Notes under the pieces: model-generated
Told to the model about the DNA's origin: nothing
Seen by the model: only the letters and a program-made list of their open reading frames with translations
Databases searched by the model: none
Position numbers and translations under genes: made by a program
Assembly: GCA_964035795.1 (NCBI GenBank)
Contig: OZ038323.1
Coordinates: forward strand, 3,889,079 to 3,953,078
Length of the DNA: 64,000 bases
Origin: Pterobdella sp. o SKG-2022
Lineage: Eukaryota; Annelida; Clitellata; Hirudinida; Piscicolidae
Direction of reading: 5' to 3'
Shown here: positions 9,745 to 20,556 of the stretch, one piece after another
Position numbering within the stretch: position 1 is the stretch's first letter
How the letters are laid out: each line of letters begins with the position of its first letter

Positions 9745-11609
9745 AATCATCATCATTTTATTAAAGTCAGCATCTTTTCCTTTTCCAAGGGGTCACTGAC
9801 TTCTTTCCATGACCTAACCCTCTCCCTCCATTTCACCCTGTCATAGCCATCTTTAAGAATCCAAGCCCACGACAAAAGTTTTCTATCATCCCTTTCCAGG
9901 TTAACCTTGGCCTTTCCCTTCCTCTACTACCTACAACCTCAAACCTCCACGCCTGTTTGACACAGTCGTCATCCTCTTTCCTTACTACATGACCCAGCCA
10001 TCTCAAACTCCCTTGCCTCACCACTTCAACAATCGTACTATCCAAACCCAATCTAACCATCAACTCCTTTGTACTCACGCCATCAGCTAGCTGCACACCA
10101 CACATCATTCTAAGCATCCGTTTTTCTGCTCTTCTCAAAATACTCTCTTTAACGGATCTTACTACACAGGTTTCTGACCCATGTCATGACAGGCCTCACA
10201 CAAGTCTTATAAATTTGTCCTTTAATATTCCATGTGTGTCTTTTACCACATAACATAAAAGACACACTGTTGAATGCCTTCCAGTCCAGCCTGATCCTTC
10301 GTGTAGCTAGCTCACTTGCGCCTCCACCATTCACATTGTTTCCTAAATAACAATAACTATTTACCTTCTCCAACTCACCTAAACAACCATTTGAAGCATT
10401 CTTACATTCCTCATTTGAACCATTCATACAAACCCTACATTCAAAATTTCCATCCATCCTACGAGAAACTCTCTTTACCCTAGCACACTGCACATGAATC
10501 CACTTCTTACATGTCTTGCACCTCATACAATTTACCTTAGCCCTATTACCATACACACCACATGGATCAATCTTAGCCAAGACAACAACCCCACCACCAC
10601 CACTACTCTCCTTGACCTTTGTCTTCCCCAGATTAACCTTCAATCCTTTCCCTTCGAAGGCTGCCTTCCAACGGATGAATTGTGCTTCTAGTTCTTTCAT
10701 AGTCTCTGCCGTCAAGACCAAATCATCTGCATAAAGCAGTTCATATAAAGCACCTTTTCTTCCGTCTTCCGACAATACGTCTAGCACTATTGAAAACAAA
10801 AACGGCGAAAGAACCGATCCTTGATGGACACCTACACCAACATCAAATTCTTCCAACAACTTTCATACCATGCTCTAAAAGCTTTACACCTCGATAGCTC
10901 GCACAGTCCATGACGCTACCCTTCTTATAAATGGGAACAACTGTACTCATTCTCTAGTCATGAGGCATATCCATTCCATTGAGGATTTCATTTGCTATTT
11001 GTAAAATAACTTGCTTACCATGTGGAGAAGCAGCTAGGTGCTCCTTGACAATTCCAGTGGCCTTGCCATTCTTCATAATTCCTCAGGCTCTTTCCACTTC
11101 GTTCATAGCAAATGGTTCCATGGGACCTTCAACCACTTCTACATTCACCATCCCATTCCATGGATTCTCCTCATTCATGATGGCCTCCATGTGCTCCTTC
11201 CACACTCTCTTCCGACCATCTTCGGCAAATACAATCTTCCCATTTTCGTCTTTAATGCAATTATTACCTGCTAAGTCCTTTGCTTTTTTCTTCATCATTC
11301 TCATTCTACGGAATACAACATTTCTGTCATTCCATATCTCCTCCATCTCTTTCACCGCCTCAGCAACAGCTCTCTTGGCTTTCTTTTTGTCAGAGAAATA
11401 GCAAAATTTATTTTCAGCCAATGGAAGTTGCTTCCACCTCTGAAAACTTTTCCTCTTCTCTGAGATGGCTTTTTGCACATCCTGATTCCACCACCAAGTT
11501 TCACCGTGCTGAGGCCTACCTTTACTCGTACCACACACCTCTTCAGCAGCTTCAAGAACGGAAGACTTATTTTTAACCATGCATTTTGTTCATCGCATTT
11601 CTCATACAA
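9745..11609 (-). mobile_element. Broken LINE: ORF2 with reverse transcriptase and zinc-finger-like insert
   Basis: Minus-strand non-LTR retrotransposon, 5' truncated (no endonuclease domain). Frame 11083-11580 is the region before the RT, with GETWWWNQDVQKAI and WKEHMEAIMNEENPW. Frame 10149-10859 holds RT motifs VHQGSVLSPFLF and LLYADDLVL (catalytic YADD) and then an insert with paired cysteines and a histidine, MRCKTCKKWIHVQCARV plus FECRVC, a PHD/zinc-ribbon-like module seen in a class of animal LINEs. Its first Cys pair reads CGVYG, so one ligand is lost. Frame 9833-10138 is the C-terminal block (KRMLRMMCGVQL, GSLRWLGHVVRKEDDD, GRERPRLTWKG). Frames break near 10140 and 10860-11080. The 3' end shows AATAAAATGATGATGAT, a short TGA-repeat tail. 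A dead insertion. Confidence 0.85.
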
Positions 11610-12372
11610 ATACTATAATATAGTATAATAATATAAAATAAAGCTTAATAATAGTATCAATTTATGTAGCGTCTGGTGACAGCCAAAGCTCCAACCTTGA
11701 CGACTGCATATCGATTAGAAATCCAATAACACAAAAAATTATCATAAAACACACCCAAGTAATTTGCAAATCAGTTTGAAAATATTGCTTTTGAGGAAAT
11801 GGGCGGGGCTAGAGACATCATTCAAATGAACTTTGACCAATCTTAAAAGCAGATTCATGCTTCTATATAGTAGTAACAATCTTTTATTGATCGCCTGAAG
11901 ATTGATGGATATGCAAATCAAATTACATCATTTATAATCATCCATTACGCTATGGTTTGAACATCTCATAAAGCAACTTTTAAATTTCCCCACCTCAGTC
12001 ACTTCTATGGCGTTATATGAATTAACATCTCATTGAACATTTCATATATTTAAAAACTTCACAACTTTCAAAGATGACACCTATTATCACCTATGGCAAC
12101 ACTGAACTTATAAAAAATATGTATTTGATAATTGAAAAAAAATTTTGTGAACATCAAAACAGTGTGGATTTTAGACAGTTATTTTTTTTTGAAAAACTAC
12201 AAATATCAATAAATAGAACCTTCTGATAGAAAGTTAGTGCACCACAACAATGATTTATAATGAGGTTGTACTAATCAAAAATCATATATATTTTCAATAA
12301 ATATGAATCCAAACATGAATAACAACTTTGCACTAAAACCCCTATTTATAGATCTGGTAGTCTTACTTACAA
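11610..12372. other. Non-coding stretch
   Basis: AT-rich sequence between the LINE 5' truncation point and the first possible exon of the next minus-strand gene. No feature recognised. Confidence 0.45.
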
Positions 12373-12527
12373 TCAACATCCACTACACAACTCAACCTCA
12401 TCACTGGCACGGTTTTTAAGCTGGGTGAACTCTCCAATACCCCTTTGTAGGTCATATATTGATCTTTTGATTCTCGAGGCTCGACCTGATAACCTTGACA
12501 TTCTCTTGTTTTTTTCCATTTCATCCT
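12373..12527 (-). CDS. Possible terminal exon (coiled-coil-like, 51 codons)
   Basis: After a CCCAACAG acceptor, an open frame runs 51 codons to TGA: EDEMEKNKRMSRLSGRASRI, then KRSIYDLQRGIGEFTQLKNR. Regular hydrophobic spacing suggests a short coiled coil. It starts with two bases completing a codon, the same phase as the last exon of the 13.5-14.2 kb gene, so it could be an alternative last exon of that gene. Not homologous to anything I recognise. Confidence 0.3.
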
Positions 12528-13183
12528 CTGTTGGGTTTATGATGGAGATGTAAAATGGAATGGGTTTGAATGATTTTATTAAAAATCCTGATAATGAAGA
12601 AAGAAAATGTTCTTAACATATATGGAGAAGCTGAGATAGAAGTTTATTTTGCTGATTGGTTGAAATAAAACAATGAAAACAAAACAAAAATAGATAAATA
12701 GAGATAGAAAAATATTTTAAAAAAATAAATGAGCAAAATATTGAATCATCATCATTTTGATGAATGGTCTTAGCATGCAACTATGTTGTATTTGAGCGAT
12801 TTTTGAATGTATTATGAAAATTGAAAAATTATTGATCAATTTTAGTATGTGTTGTAAGTGAAGAATTTACAAAAGTTCAAGCATGAATTAAAAGTATAAT
12901 CAATAATTATATTTATAAATTTATATACAATGAAGTTATGACCAGTGAAATAAATTTTTATATGATGGCGATAGATTCTACTGAAATGCAAAGTTAATAG
13001 TACAAGTTATTATAAACATATAAAGCAATTGATTCATATCACATAACAGTGATTATAGTGTGGTTTTTGTCTCAGTATTTGAAGTTGATAGCAGTCAGTT
13101 TACATTGCAGACTACTTACCTTGGAAAATTTTTTAAATTTCAAAACAAACTTTCAGAAACTGACACTCAGACATAATGCTTAA

Positions 13184-13320
13184 CTAAAAGTTATCAACAT
13201 CTTTTGTGAAGTTTTCCTTTCTATTGTCTACTAGAATCCTCTCCAAGTCAAACATCAAAAACACTCTATGGATGCATGTTACTGAACCCTGGGTTATGAA
13301 AGCAGCCTGTGAAACAAGCG
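13184..13320 (-). CDS. Possible terminal exon (45 codons)
   Basis: A CACTTCAG acceptor is followed by an open frame ending TAG at 13184-13186. It encodes LVSQAAFITQGSVTCIHRVF then LMFDLERILVDNRKENF, a protein-like amphipathic composition unlike the AT-biased shadows around it. It begins with two bases completing a codon, so it is phase-compatible with the phase-1 donor at 13798. Confidence 0.3.
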
Positions 13321-13548
13321 CTGAAGTGAATGCAGTTTAAAAACAATAACCAGAGTTTATGCTCTCATCATTAATGTTTATTTATGTTTATTTCATTGCT
13401 ACAATGGGTTAGGCAATCTAGTTAATAAAAAAGACATAAACTATTGATCTATTAATAAAACCTTTAATATAGTAAACAATAGTTTGAAAAAAAATTTAGT
13501 AAAAGATTTTTTAGCTGATTTATACAAATATAATGATATTGAAGTAGT

Positions 13549-14228
13549 CTAAGTGAACTGACCATCAAAATCATTATCAAATGAAAAAGAAGGAAGACTA
13601 TCCATAAAGCTGCTGATTTGTTTAATGTGATTGTTGAGTTCAAGTTTGTTACTTTGTGTGAATGATTGTCTGTATACAACATCACTACCATCAGTGTCAT
13701 GGGTTGGTGGAGACAAACCACGAGCTTTAAAATGAATATTATTTAAGAAAAGAATTTTATTGATTTAACTGTTATAATTGAGTTGAAGTAGTTTTACCTG
13801 GCAGAAGCTTGAATGATGCAGGGTAATCTTTCCTATGTTGCTTTTTTGTTCTTTTATGAGGCTTCAAGTTCTGTTATAGTTAATTTTGAAAATGACATAT
13901 TTTTTCAAATTTAAATTTTTAGTTAGACCTTTATGGATATATCATTTAGTGAGTTGTATGATGATGCAGTGTCAGTTTCAAGCTCTTTGTTGAACAAATG
14001 ATAGTGTTCATTTTTTTCTTTAACATCTCTTTGAGCAATCAAAATGGCTGCGTTAAGATTCTCTTTGCAGATATCTTTATAAATGTTATCTTCTTTTGAA
14101 TCGGAAAGAAGACTTACTGAAGACAAATTGATAGTATCATCTAGAAAATCAATTTCTTTTTGACTTTTTTTCAAAATTTGTCTGAATTCTTTTTCTAAAT
14201 TATTAGGAGTTTTCAGAAAGACAGCCAT
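13549..14228 (-). CDS. Unrecognised helical protein, at least three exons
   Basis: Exons 13929-14228 (from the first convincing ATG, MAVFLKTPNNLEKEFRQILK), 13798-13870 and 13549-13724 join with phases 0 and 1 and end in TAG. The first exon reads as a long charged helix (KSQKEIDFLDDTINLSSVSL). The second is strongly basic (KPHKRTKKQHRKDYPASFKL). The last is acidic and Ser-rich (SFMDSLPSFSFDNDFDGQFT). The first intron is only 58 nt. The frame continues upstream of the ATG as TWFDKNRLLWRECCKFYNQ, and in another frame at about 14290-14345 as CLVAINDVSGDNFRLHLQH, so the true 5' end probably includes more exon and a splice I could not place. No family recognised. Confidence 0.5.
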
Positions 14229-14269
14229 TTGATTATAGAATTTACAACATTCCCTCCACAAAAGCCGGT

Positions 14270-14848
14270 TTTTATCAAACCATGTTGTAAGTGCAGACGA
14301 AAATTATCTCCACTAACATCGTTTATTGCCACAAGACAACATTCATTCAAAAATAGATCTTATCTTTCAAGTGCTAAATAAATTCTTATAATATGCAAGG
14401 GAATGAGTTTAAACAGGAATGCCTCTCAACAAAGAACTTTAACTGCACACAAGTTGCGCGGCTCATAAATGGAAAGAGTAATTTTTGTTTTAAAATTTTT
14501 AAATGAAATTTCATTATTATTATGTATACTTTTTTTTAGTTTTATACTATAGTGAAAATGGCAAATCTAAATTTTTTAAAAATGTCGTCGACTTAAAATT
14601 AATTATTGATTTAAAATGATTAAGTTAGTTAAAAATGAGACGAAACTCATAAATCAAGTTCGAATAATTGAGAAAATAAAACATTGGTACACGTCTCAGA
14701 TCAATAAAGATCTTTAATTTATTTGAAGTATAATTCCAATGTTAATAACATATATAATTAACTGGTATTTTAAAATGAAAAACAAGTCTTAAAAGTTTAA
14801 AAACAATTTTTCGATCAATATAAGCATTTTTAAATGTTAAAGTAAATG
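14270..14848. other. Intergenic stretch with possible 5' exon at 14.29-14.35 kb
   Basis: Apart from the coding-like segment noted for the 13.5-14.2 kb gene, nothing was seen. Sequence above 14.46 kb is AT-rich and featureless. Confidence 0.4.
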
Positions 14849-17125
14849 TTATTTTTTTCTGCATTTACTATTGCTATGGCTTCTTCTTACTTTGTATTTT
14901 CTTTTACTTTTTCTATAGCTACTACAACTACTGCAACTACTACTAGTTCTACTCCTACTCCTACTACTTTGACTAGAATTAGAACTATATCCACTTCTAC
15001 TTCTGCTATAACTTCTTTTTCGGTCGTATTGGTATTCTTCCTTTTTACCACGATACAATCTTTTCCGCATACTTTCAATACTAGATGTAGTACTACTGCT
15101 ATATATACTGAGACTTCGGTAACCTGATTTTATGCTATTGTAACTGCTACTGGAACTATTACTCCTACTTCTAGAAAACCTACTACTCTTAGTACTTGAT
15201 CTGCTACTTTTACTTTTACTACTCTTACTACTGCTACTCTCATCACTGTCACTTACAGACGAAATTTTCTTCCTTAAATGCAAATTTTTCTTGCCACCAG
15301 CTTCATTAATATTTTTTTGTTCACTAATGTTGAGTGATTTGTTTTGTTGTTCATCGAGAAATCTTGAAAGGAGCTTATTTTTGCTGCACTTTTGGTCGCC
15401 ATCATCCTCATCATCGGGGTCATCCGCCGCAAAGCCATTGGCCATTCGAACAAATGGAGTCTTCTTAATATTCATTGATACCTTATTCGCCTTTATTGAT
15501 TTTTTTACAGGTTCACTAACGCCATGCTTTACATTATCTTTCTTAGATAAATCAACTGATTCATTTTTATTATCGTCTATTATAATTTCTTCTTCATTTC
15601 TCCCAGTTGAAGGAACGCTTGTCAAAGTGACGTCGTCATTATTTGAAATAACTGTGGTTTGATCGGCTGAAGATTTTGTTTCCGCGGTATATTTATTACT
15701 ATCAATATTTTCGTTTGTCTCATTATTTGAAGACGACTCAGCACTAGTTTCATTGCGTTTTATATTATCTGTGCTGACATTTTTAGAGGAATGTAAAAAT
15801 GTAGCGCTTTGTTGTGTTGTCAATGACGTTTGTGTTGATGACGACTTCAATAACCTAGTTGGTTTGGGTGATACTAGGGGCGGTGAAGGTGGTGGTGGTG
15901 GTGGTGGTGTTGAAGGAAGATCTGTAAAAGGGATGGTTTGGGAAGATTTCGACGGTTGTACTTGTGGTGGAAGTTGTATTGATGTTAGTGATGGTTGTGG
16001 TGGTGATTTTGTTACTTTTTCAATGGTTTTTGGTGTAGAATTTGATGAATTATCGTCATAGTCACCGTTACAGTCTTTATTATTTTTTTCCAATTCTACC
16101 CCTGTGTTAAGCGATTTATTATTACCAGCAACAAACTCATTATTAACTTTGGGTGAATTTAATTCAGTAACTATATTTTCAGAATTCTGTTTATTTTTTG
16201 TATAATTAGCAGCATTATCACCGCTCTGTGTATTATTATTAGTAGAAAAATTAGTGAGATTATTATTTAAATTGAATTTTATTTTATTTTTTGAAAGACT
16301 TGTATTTTTTGGTGGGATATTACTAGTAATGAAAAGAACATCATCTTGGCTTTCTGATGATTCTAGGCAATTAATTTTAGGATTTTTTTTGGTTAATTTT
16401 GAATTAATTTTTTGATTCAAATTTTCATTTAGAGAGGTTTTGCAATTATTTATCAATTTATGAATGCTTAAATTGCTATTTTTAGCAATTTTCCTTTTTT
16501 TATTATTTGAATTTTTCAGTTTCAGATTTTTCAATAGTCTTTCTCTTATTTTAATTAATGATGAGGTTGATAATGATGATGATTTTGAATAGTTTGAAGA
16601 CGATGAAGATGTTGTTGAAGGAGATCTTAACTTTTTCTTTCTTTTATTTTTCTTTTTTTTTATTTTTTTATATATTTTTTTAAAAAGTGAACAATTTTTA
16701 TAAATTCTACAACTACATGCTTTTCCACAATATAAATAATGTTTTTCTTTATATTTTTTTCTATTAATCTCATCATTTTCTTCATATTCCTTATATTTTG
16801 AATGTTGCCACCTTTTATTTATATCTTCTTCTTCAGCATCCAAGCTTAGAAAGTTCAATACTTTTTTTTTCTCAATTTTCTTATTAGATTTAATTCTATA
16901 TTTTTCTCTGTCACTCCTAAATTTACTTCCAATCTCTTCTATACGTTTCCTTTTTGTTTCATAGGACTCATCATATGAAGAATCATTTTTATTGTTTCTT
17001 GATAAACTCTTTTTATACTTTCTGTCATTTCCTTTGTATAAATTCAATTTTTTTTCATTGTTATTTTTGAGAGAAACATTGTCATCTTCAGAATCAGAAA
17101 TTGTATGATGATATCCTGTATACAT
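14849..17125 (-). CDS. Ser/Arg/Lys-rich, low-complexity nuclear-type protein, 758 aa
   Basis: Intron-free frame from ATG at 17123-17125 to TAA at 14849. The N-terminus (about 1-170) is very basic and acidic by turns, with nuclear-localisation-like clusters such as KKIYKKIKKKKNKRKKKL. A Cys-containing patch (YCGKACSCRIYKNCSL, about residues 131-147) could bind metal. Residues about 400-440 hold a polyproline segment. A conserved-looking segment, KKTPFVRMANGFAADDPDDE, falls near residue 550. The last 120 residues form an RS-like domain (SRSRSGYSSNSSQSSRSRS) ending in basic residues. RS domains bind other splicing factors and RNA polymerase-associated proteins, so a role in mRNA processing is a reasonable inference. 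The absence of introns is unusual in this window. No specific family recognised. Confidence 0.6.
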   Translation of the reverse strand: MYTGYHHTISDSEDDNVSLKNNNEKKLNLYKGNDRKYKKSLSRNNKNDSSYDESYETKRKRIEEIGSKFRSDREKYRIKSNKKIEKKKVLNFLSLDAEEEDINKRWQHSKYKEYEENDEINRKKYKEKHYLYCGKACSCRIYKNCSLFKKIYKKIKKKKNKRKKKLRSPSTTSSSSSNYSKSSSLSTSSLIKIRERLLKNLKLKNSNNKKRKIAKNSNLSIHKLINNCKTSLNENLNQKINSKLTKKNPKINCLESSESQDDVLFITSNIPPKNTSLSKNKIKFNLNNNLTNFSTNNNTQSGDNAANYTKNKQNSENIVTELNSPKVNNEFVAGNNKSLNTGVELEKNNKDCNGDYDDNSSNSTPKTIEKVTKSPPQPSLTSIQLPPQVQPSKSSQTIPFTDLPSTPPPPPPPSPPLVSPKPTRLLKSSSTQTSLTTQQSATFLHSSKNVSTDNIKRNETSAESSSNNETNENIDSNKYTAETKSSADQTTVISNNDDVTLTSVPSTGRNEEEIIIDDNKNESVDLSKKDNVKHGVSEPVKKSIKANKVSMNIKKTPFVRMANGFAADDPDDEDDGDQKCSKNKLLSRFLDEQQNKSLNISEQKNINEAGGKKNLHLRKKISSVSDSDESSSSKSSKSKSSRSSTKSSRFSRSRSNSSSSSYNSIKSGYRSLSIYSSSTTSSIESMRKRLYRGKKEEYQYDRKRSYSRSRSGYSSNSSQSSRSRSRTSSSCSSCSSYRKSKRKYKVRRSHSNSKCRKK

Positions 17126-17497
17126 ATTTTATTTTCATCAACTGTTTTCTTTACTAACAGATTGGCAAACGAAATGAAAACTATATATTACAAACTAAAA
17201 CTACTTATTCAGAAAAAACTTAGAACATATATTTTTTCAAATTAACTCAAAGATATATTATTCTTAAAACTAATTTGAAGCTTAACGATTTCGAAGTTTA
17301 AAAGCGAATTATTTATACTTTAAAAAGTAAACTTCTGTGATAATTAAAACAGTTTTGATATTTTTCTTTAAAATTGCCAACTCTCTAAAACTAAAACTTT
17401 AAAAATTAAAATAATTGTTTTAAAATATTTAATAAAATAGAAAAAAGTTTAATTATATTATACTATTATAATATATTATTATTATATTATTTCCTTC
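17126..17497. other. Upstream region of the RS-rich gene
   Basis: AT-rich. Contains the presumed promoter of the 758-aa gene. No motif recognised. Confidence 0.4.
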
Positions 17498-17665
17498 AGC
17501 TGTATAGCTCAGCTTGTAGGGCGTTAGACTAATTGTCTAAAGGTACAGGGCTCGATCCCGCGTGAGTAGACAAATAGTACCAGTTTCACAATAAGGTTTT
17601 GCTACATTAAATTTTTAGTAAGCGCTTTATCTATAAGGAAAGCACTTCACAAGGACCACAGTACA
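17498..17665 (+). repeat. tRNA-derived SINE, copy 1 (diverged)
   Basis: Begins with a tRNA-like head: GTATAGCTCAGCTTGTAGGG (A box) and GGGCTCGATCCC (B box), followed by a body shared with the copy at 20.28 kb: GTTTCACA, TTTTGCTACA, TAAATTTTTAGTAAGCGCTT, then TCTATAAG. More diverged than copy 2. Read in the same orientation. Confidence 0.85.
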
Positions 17666-18839
17666 TTGAATTAAAAAATTTGAATTAGAAAACAAGATAT
17701 TCTGATTCTCAAGCATAAGATAAATATAAAAAATGAAATAAAATTCTAAGTTTTTTCGAGTTTGCAAATCTTTTTTCCTACAAAAAACATCGTGAGCTTG
17801 AAAAAGTTAGAGAAGTGTTTTTTTTAATATAAAAACAAAAAAAAATTATCATCAATTGCCACTAAAAGAAAGAATACTAAAATTTTTCTTATAAAAGCCT
17901 CAGAGAACTATATAAAACATCAATTATTCCTGAACTGACCCCACCATTCTTCAATGAAAGTCCACTTTATTTAGCCGTGTGCTTAGCCTCAATGCAGAGG
18001 TACTATAACAAAAACTATGAAGACCAAAAATTTTTTTATTTTATTAAAATTTCAAAAAAATACAACAAAACCATAATGAAAACTACGCTAGAAAACCTTG
18101 CACTGCTGTTTGTCGGGTTAATAACAAAAAAAATTAGTATATTTGAGAAAAACGATAAAACAAGAACCTAGAAGGAATAAACTATATTTCATTTTAAACT
18201 CTTCCGAGGCCCAAAAATGAAACTTTGAAAAAATCCCAATATTAAAAAAATCAACCAAATGCAGTAATTGACCAGAATATTGGTTTGAAATATACAAAGT
18301 TCAGTCTTTTTTAAAAACTTTCAATAATTTATGGATATATTGATTAAGGCGGATAAAAATGTCCAATGAAAAACTCCAATAAATTTCAATGACCTTCATT
18401 TTGTTCTAAGTCAAACTATACAAACCTCCCCTTATCAAATAGAGTTCAATTTTCATGCATCTTTGAATATAAAATTAACTTTCATGGTAATTTCAACTAC
18501 TTTAGATATTTGCGGTATTTCTTTAATAATTTCTTCAAAATTTTTCATCCTATAACACAAAAACCCTACGGTTGTAGGCTTTAGATCTAATAAGCTATAA
18601 CTATATGCATTTTTTATAATATTCAAAATGAAAAATACTCATAATGTTCAAATGTTAATTTTAGAATCCAATTAATCTTAATAGATGTGCACAGTGGAAT
18701 GCATCAAAGTGGTACGTACCTTTAATGAAGATTTAAAATTTGATCTCACATTTAAAAATATAGTTTATTATTAGTATTATTATCAGAAGTTTTTATCTCT
18801 TAGTTATATATGATCTAATTTAAATCAGTTAATCAGTTG
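17666..18839. other. Non-coding stretch
   Basis: AT-rich. A short reading frame at 17977-18171 is compatible with chance. Nothing recognised. Confidence 0.5.
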
Positions 18840-18928
18840 GGAGCCTTCTATAACCAAGCACCGAGAGCCGTGAGGTAGCAAGGTGCCTCCAACACGTGTG
18901 TCTTCAATAACTTGTTCTGTAGGGGTTC
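18840..18928 (+). repeat. About 90-bp dispersed repeat, copy A
   Basis: Shares GCCGTGAGGTAGCAAGGTG and TAATAACTTGTTCTGTAG-type blocks (here CAATAACTTGTTCTGTAG) with 23740-23829 in the same order and spacing. More GC-rich than its surroundings. Family unknown. Confidence 0.8.
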
Positions 18929-20274
18929 ATTAAAGCATATGGTTAGATTTCTAAGCTAGAAACATCTACTCAGATCAACATTCCTACTTTAAGCAGTTAA
19001 CCAATATTATTTCGACAACTTATAGTCACTCCACCTTTTTGTCGTCATTTTCTCAGCCTTTGCCCCATCTTTTTCTAGTCACCTCTCGCCTTCAGCAACA
19101 GTGTCTCGCACGCTAAGTTCCAGACTTTAAGCCCTATTGACTACTGCTTTGATATACACAACAAAGCAAATCGGAGAAAACTGGGCAGATCATGCTCTTT
19201 ATGTCAACACTTTTTTCATATAATTTGTATTTTTCTAAAGCTGTCTAAGTTGACTTCGGCTAGCCTCACTACATGTAAATGTTTAATTGGCACAGACACG
19301 GTCATAACTTCACAAAAATATTAGCAACTCAGTTTCAGATCTCAACTTATGACATAACATCTTGTCGTTTCAAGTTGAACCATTGTGTTTTCATGGCATC
19401 TTTCCCACTGAGACCACTTAGTGATTGAACACGTGAAGGCTTGTGCGTCTTACTTGCTGTAACTCTGCAGTGTCTATTGATGACAACATAAACATTCAAA
19501 ATATTTTTTCAAATTCGCAAAACCCATTTCGACTGTTTCTCACTCTTCCGACAAACCAACTTTATTCTTGAAGCTTTTGATTTTTATTTGCGTGAAATTG
19601 GGTTCTGACTTTTAAGTTTTAATTTGTATTGGAGCATGAAATTTCTATTCTATCGATAAAATCGAAATCAAAGATCTGATTTAATAACCTTGGAAAAATA
19701 TTCAAACCTAGGTTTACGGAAATTTTTAATCTTTGGAAAAAAATAAATTTCAAATACATTTACTGTTTTCAAAATAACTAAAATTTACGAGAAATTCAGT
19801 CTTATCATAAATCATTGGTTGAACTCACTGAAAGGGTTTTTAAATGTATATCTATGGTTTTTAAAATTTTTCCATAACTTCAAAGTGATTTATGATTAGG
19901 TTGAACTTATTGAAAACTGTACTTTATTTTTCTAAATCAATAAATGTATTTGCAGTTTGTTTCTTTTTTAAGAGTTTGAAAGTTTAAGAAATATTTTAAC
20001 TAAAATATAAATTTATTTCAGAAAGCCTTACTCTAAGTTACACACCCAGCTACTCTGAAAAATGAAAAAAAGTAATGACATTCAACTAGGGAAAAAAACT
20101 AGCGAAATTTTCAAAGTTTGTTGGTTTATTTGTCTTTTCAGGTTTTGGGACATTTTAATTAAAAGGAAGTCTCAGAGTTCAAGGATTTGGTATAAAGTGA
20201 AAATAATCAAAAAAAAACAAAACAAAAAGGTTTAAGTAATTTTTTAAAAAACTTTAATTACACTAATTATCTTT
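18929..20274. other. Non-coding stretch with a diverged foldback-related segment
   Basis: Mostly featureless. At about 19881-19945 the sequence TTTATGATTAGGTTGAACTT and the following AATAAATGTA resemble the foldback element at 61.1 kb and its relative at 59.3 kb. Confidence 0.4.
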
Positions 20275-20450
20275 GTTGGCTCGTATAGCTCAGCGGTAGA
20301 GCGTTAGACCAAGTAGCTAAAATTACCGGGTTCGATCCCGTGTGGGCCGACAATTAGCACACTGTTTCACAGTGTGTTTTTGCTACAATAAATTTGTAGC
20401 AAGCGCTTTGATCTATAAGAAAAAGCGCTTTATAAATACTGCATTAGATA
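20275..20450 (+). repeat. tRNA-derived SINE, copy 2 (well preserved)
   Basis: The first 75 bases fold like a tRNA: acceptor stem GTTGGCTC with GGGCCGAC, D arm in TAGCTCAGCGGTAGAGCG (A box), and T arm in CGGGTTCGATCCCG (B box). The anticodon arm is not canonical, and the head is followed by a body with ACACTGTTTCACAGTGTG and a tail hairpin built from AAGCGCTTT, so this is a SINE rather than a tRNA gene. The same body is present at 17.5 kb. Confidence 0.9.
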
Positions 20451-20460
20451 CATTACATCT

Positions 20461-20530
20461 ATAAAACATCAACTTGAGGAATTCATAAATTTATTGAAAG
20501 TAAAGCTATAATTTATAGCTTTATTTATAT
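20461..20530. repeat. Foldback-related repeat fragment
   Basis: AAAACATCAACTTGAGGAAT, then AATTTATTGAAAGTAAAGCT and a TATAATTTATAGCTTTATTT hairpin: the same arm sequence as the 61.03-61.17 kb foldback, immediately after the SINE tail. Confidence 0.55.
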
Positions 20531-20556
20531 TGAATGTTTTGTTTTAGAATTAATTT

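Noticed and set aside
15753..16061. Plus-strand Gly/Asp-rich frame
   Set aside because: Shadow of the polyproline region of the minus-strand RS-rich gene.
20275..20350. Candidate functional tRNA gene
   Set aside because: A and B boxes and stems are present, but the anticodon arm is not canonical and the head continues into a body shared with the 17.5 kb copy, which identifies a SINE.
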